Below, piece after piece: positions 61,387 to 64,000 of a stretch of DNA of 64,000 nucleotides (position 1 is the first letter of the stretch; every line of letters starts with the position of its first letter). A model generated the notes under the pieces. That model was given only the letters and a program-made list of their open reading frames with translations, was not told the DNA's origin and ran no database searches. The position numbers and the translations under genes are program-made. Source of the stretch: Acholeplasmatales bacterium (GTDB lineage Bacteria; Bacillota_I; Bacilli_A; Acholeplasmatales; Acholeplasmataceae); contig JAITXT010000021.1 in the NCBI GenBank assembly GCA_031284585.1, positions 1 to 64,000 on the forward strand, written 5' to 3'.

Positions 61387-64000
61387 ATGAAAAAAGTATT
61401 AAGTATTATTGTTTTAGTAGTGTTATCTTTACTTACAATATCTTGTAATAAAGAAACATTAAAAGCGCCTACTAATCTTCGCTATTCTAATAATGAATTA
61501 AGTTGGGATGCTGTGGATGGTGCGAATCGTTATGAGTATACAATTCTTCAAGGGGAAACTGAGACCTTAAAAGCAACTACAGGTGCTTTAAAAGTTACTC
61601 TTTCTTTAGAAGTTGGAACTTATTCAGCAACCATTATTGCTAAAGGAGAGGATAAATTAGACTCTTTAAAAAGTGAACCGATTATTATCGTAATTGAGGC
61701 TGTTGTTATCCCTAAATTAGGAACACCTACAGGTTTAAAAAGAGTAAATAATATTATTTCTTGGGATTTAGTAGAGGGAGCTACAGGATACTCTGTAGGA
61801 ATAGATAATAGTAGTAAAGTTACAGTTACAACTACTAATTATACTCTTCCTGAATTAGAACTAGGAAATCATACTGTGAAAGTAGTAGCTAAAGGTACTT
61901 TAGGTGCCACAATAGATTCAGAAGAGGCAACTCTTGCCATAACTGTTACTATTACTTTAGATACTGTTGATTCTATTACTTATTCTAGTGACACTGATAT
62001 TCTAACATTTAGCAGAGTGACAGGTAATGATGGATATTTAGTTACAGTTACAAAAGATGAAGTTTTAGTATTAGAAAGAGAAACTATTACAGAATCTTTA
62101 AGTTTAAATGAACTAGGTAAAGGTACATATACGGTATCTATTATTGCTTTTGGAGATAATTTATTTGTTTTAGATTCTCTTCCAAAGACTGAAATAATTG
62201 AAATAGTATCTCGTGGAGTATTAGAAAATCATAGTTCTCTTGAAATAAGTAATGGTTATTTAACTTGGGTAAATGTAGCTTATACAACTACAAATGTTTT
62301 AGTTAAAGAATTAGTTAGTGGAACAACAGTTGATGTTACTCCTAAGTTTTATAATTCTAATCATTTATTTTTAACTGATCTAGGTCTAGAAGATGGAGAT
62401 TATTCTATTTATGTTAATTTCTTATCTAATCGTCATGATACTCTAAGTTCAGATCCAGTTAGAATTGATATTACAATTAAAGAAGTTGTTTATTATAGTG
62501 CAGCCGAAATTGCTAATTTTAGTGGTACAGCTCCTCTTGGAGAACATGCAACTGCAAGTCTAATTGATAAAGCGGGAGTTCCTTATGCAGAAATAGCACC
62601 TACGGCCGATGGTTGGGGAAGAGTTGGAAGTCCTTTGTTTGAAGTTAATTTCCAGAAAAAACCGATTGTTTTATTATCAATTGGTGATGTAATTGGTGGA
62701 TATCATATGCAAGTAAATTATGATTCTAATTATTATTCTGTATTAGGAGATACATTAAGACAAGGTGGATTAAATGTTTCTTTAGTTACAGGTTCTACTA
62801 GTTCAGTATTTGTAGGAGTAGGAGAAATAAGTCTTAGATTAGGTGTTAATTCTTCAGTTCTAGAAAATGATGCTAGAGTTCAGTATGAATATATTGGAGT
62901 TTATTATGTAAATGAATATGAAGAAGAAAACATTATAACAGATCTTGAAAATGTAACTAACATTGATGTTAAATTAAATGGAGCTATTGGTTGGGATGTA
63001 ACTGCAAATGCTACTGGATATAGAGTTATTATTACTCAATTAGGAACAAATGAAAATATTCTAAATAGTATTATTGAATCACCTCAAGTAATTGTAAATC
63101 TATATGATCCAGCAACTTATTTAATTGAAGTAACAGCTGTTAATGCAACTTATAGTGTTGAATCACAAGTTCCAACTACTTATAAATTTGTAATTAGTGA
63201 AATCATTCGATTTGATGAAATAGATACAAGTGCTGATTGGACTTCGGAAAATATTTTTGCATCCTATGATAGTTCTACTACTTATTCTACTATCAATTCA
63301 ACAGGTATTAGTAATTACGGTTGGGTTTTCTCACCGCTATTTAATGTTAATATGGATAGAAATCCATTTATAATTATTAATGTAATTAGTGCATCTGGCG
63401 GTTATTTCATGAAGAATATCGTAAATGGAAGTGATGCCGTAATGATTAATGATACCCCAGCTAGTTTCACTACTCCAAGAATTATTAGTTTAAGAGCAAA
63501 CGTGAATGTTGATAGACAAGGTGCTAATACTCAAGATTTTTCTGGTATTCAAAGCCTTAAAGTTGGTCCTGGTGTTATGAATATGACTCCTCCTTCAAGT
63601 CTTGTAATTGATTATATTAAAGTTATTTATATTCAAAAGTATGAAGAAGTTGGAGGTTCAGTAAATCTTAACCCAGTTTCAAATTTTGGTATTAATAGAT
63701 CGACTCTTCAATTTGGAGTTCCTTCTAATGCTCAAGATTTTGAACCTAAATATGATATTACAATCAAAAATGCTCTTGATTCCACTGAAGTATATTCATT
63801 CACAAATCAAGTAGCTACTTCAGTTTCTCTTCAAGATCTTTTATTAACTGGAAATAAGACTTACGATGTAAGTGTTATAGCTAGAGGAGATAATGATACT
63901 TACTTTGATAGTGAGACAGCTACTGTGTCATTTACTTTTAAATCTATTTATAGTATAAGTGATTTTACTGAAACTATTTTAAATGTAGATAGAATGGGTG
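61387..64000 (+). CDS. Large repeat lipoprotein, C-terminus beyond window
   Basis: The frame stays open for at least 871 codons to the window end. Signal peptide and lipobox MKKVLSIIVLVVLSLLTISC (C20). Fibronectin-III-like units recur (LSWDAVDGANRYEYT, ISWDLVEGATGYSVG, IGWDVTANATGYRVI). Two or more copies of a beta-sandwich module are marked by GRVGSPLFEVNFQKKPIV and later GWVFSPLFNVNMDRNPFI, resembling carbohydrate-binding modules. AAGGAG precedes the ATG. Placed last in the glycan operon, it is probably the surface binding or enzyme-carrying protein; a catalytic domain may lie past the edge. Confidence 0.88.
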   Translation, partial: MKKVLSIIVLVVLSLLTISCNKETLKAPTNLRYSNNELSWDAVDGANRYEYTILQGETETLKATTGALKVTLSLEVGTYSATIIAKGEDKLDSLKSEPIIIVIEAVVIPKLGTPTGLKRVNNIISWDLVEGATGYSVGIDNSSKVTVTTTNYTLPELELGNHTVKVVAKGTLGATIDSEEATLAITVTITLDTVDSITYSSDTDILTFSRVTGNDGYLVTVTKDEVLVLERETITESLSLNELGKGTYTVSIIAFGDNLFVLDSLPKTEIIEIVSRGVLENHSSLEISNGYLTWVNVAYTTTNVLVKELVSGTTVDVTPKFYNSNHLFLTDLGLEDGDYSIYVNFLSNRHDTLSSDPVRIDITIKEVVYYSAAEIANFSGTAPLGEHATASLIDKAGVPYAEIAPTADGWGRVGSPLFEVNFQKKPIVLLSIGDVIGGYHMQVNYDSNYYSVLGDTLRQGGLNVSLVTGSTSSVFVGVGEISLRLGVNSSVLENDARVQYEYIGVYYVNEYEEENIITDLENVTNIDVKLNGAIGWDVTANATGYRVIITQLGTNENILNSIIESPQVIVNLYDPATYLIEVTAVNATYSVESQVPTTYKFVISEIIRFDEIDTSADWTSENIFASYDSSTTYSTINSTGISNYGWVFSPLFNVNMDRNPFIIINVISASGGYFMKNIVNGSDAVMINDTPASFTTPRIISLRANVNVDRQGANTQDFSGIQSLKVGPGVMNMTPPSSLVIDYIKVIYIQKYEEVGGSVNLNPVSNFGINRSTLQFGVPSNAQDFEPKYDITIKNALDSTEVYSFTNQVATSVSLQDLLLTGNKTYDVSVIARGDNDTYFDSETATVSFTFKSIYSISDFTETILNVDRMG

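Overview
The window looks like chromosome from a low-GC Mollicutes-like member of the Bacillota (an Acholeplasma/Izemoplasma/Anaeroplasma-type anaerobe). The sequence is very AT-rich. TGA is used as a stop (for example the ATGA overlaps cysS/mrnC and rpoB/rpoC) and Trp is TGG, so the standard bacterial code applies. Gene order follows Bacillus in the core regions. Predicted lipoproteins are numerous, and the ATPase is V-type and probably sodium-driven. A ferredoxin and a malic enzyme fit a fermentative life. The species cannot be named from this sequence alone.

Layout. 1-4.1 kb: tail of an FtsX-like permease, tRNA-Cys, a minus-strand RNA-processing set (cca, yhaM, yhcH-like), and a YigZ/IMPACT protein. 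4.2-23.5 kb: the classic cysS-mrnC-rlmB-sigH-rpmG-secE-nusG-rplK-rplA-rplJ-rplL-rsmC-like-rpoB-rpoC block. It has a P-type ATPase inserted after mrnC, ribosomal-protein leader structures, and unusually large RpoB and RpoC. 23.6-26.1 kb: an AAA/DUF4143-type ATPase, a 2[4Fe-4S] ferredoxin and an AlkD-like glycosylase.

26.2-30.7 kb is the most unusual part. A (TC)19 microsatellite lies inside a short, well-initiated leader ORF. It is followed by three translationally coupled genes: a coiled-coil CobS/MoxR-like AAA+ ATPase; a zinc-ribbon protein whose C-terminus looks like a DarT DNA ADP-ribosyltransferase; and a DarT1-associated NADAR-type protein, the likely antitoxin. I read this as a DarT-NADAR toxin-antitoxin or defence system coupled to a AAA+ module and possibly under phase-variable translational control.

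30.8-40.2 kb: rpiB, upp and a nine-gene V-type ATPase operon, sitting where many Firmicutes carry the F-type atp operon. 40.2-42.2 kb: small membrane proteins and an LRAT-like protein. 42.7-51.1 kb (minus strand): a surface/envelope operon (membrane-fused alpha/beta hydrolase, a 1017-residue multi-repeat lipoprotein, malic enzyme, a CE2-like lipoprotein esterase) with a LysR regulator just upstream. 51.6-55 kb: inorganic pyrophosphatase, a SHOCT protein, and a degenerate serine-hydrolase/GNAT fusion. 55.2-64 kb: a glycan-use operon behind a cre-like site (GH130 phosphorylase-like enzyme, two LplB-type permeases, a binding lipoprotein, an anchored RCC1-repeat protein, and a large repeat lipoprotein that runs off the window).

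Functions are assigned by motif recognition alone; no database search was possible.
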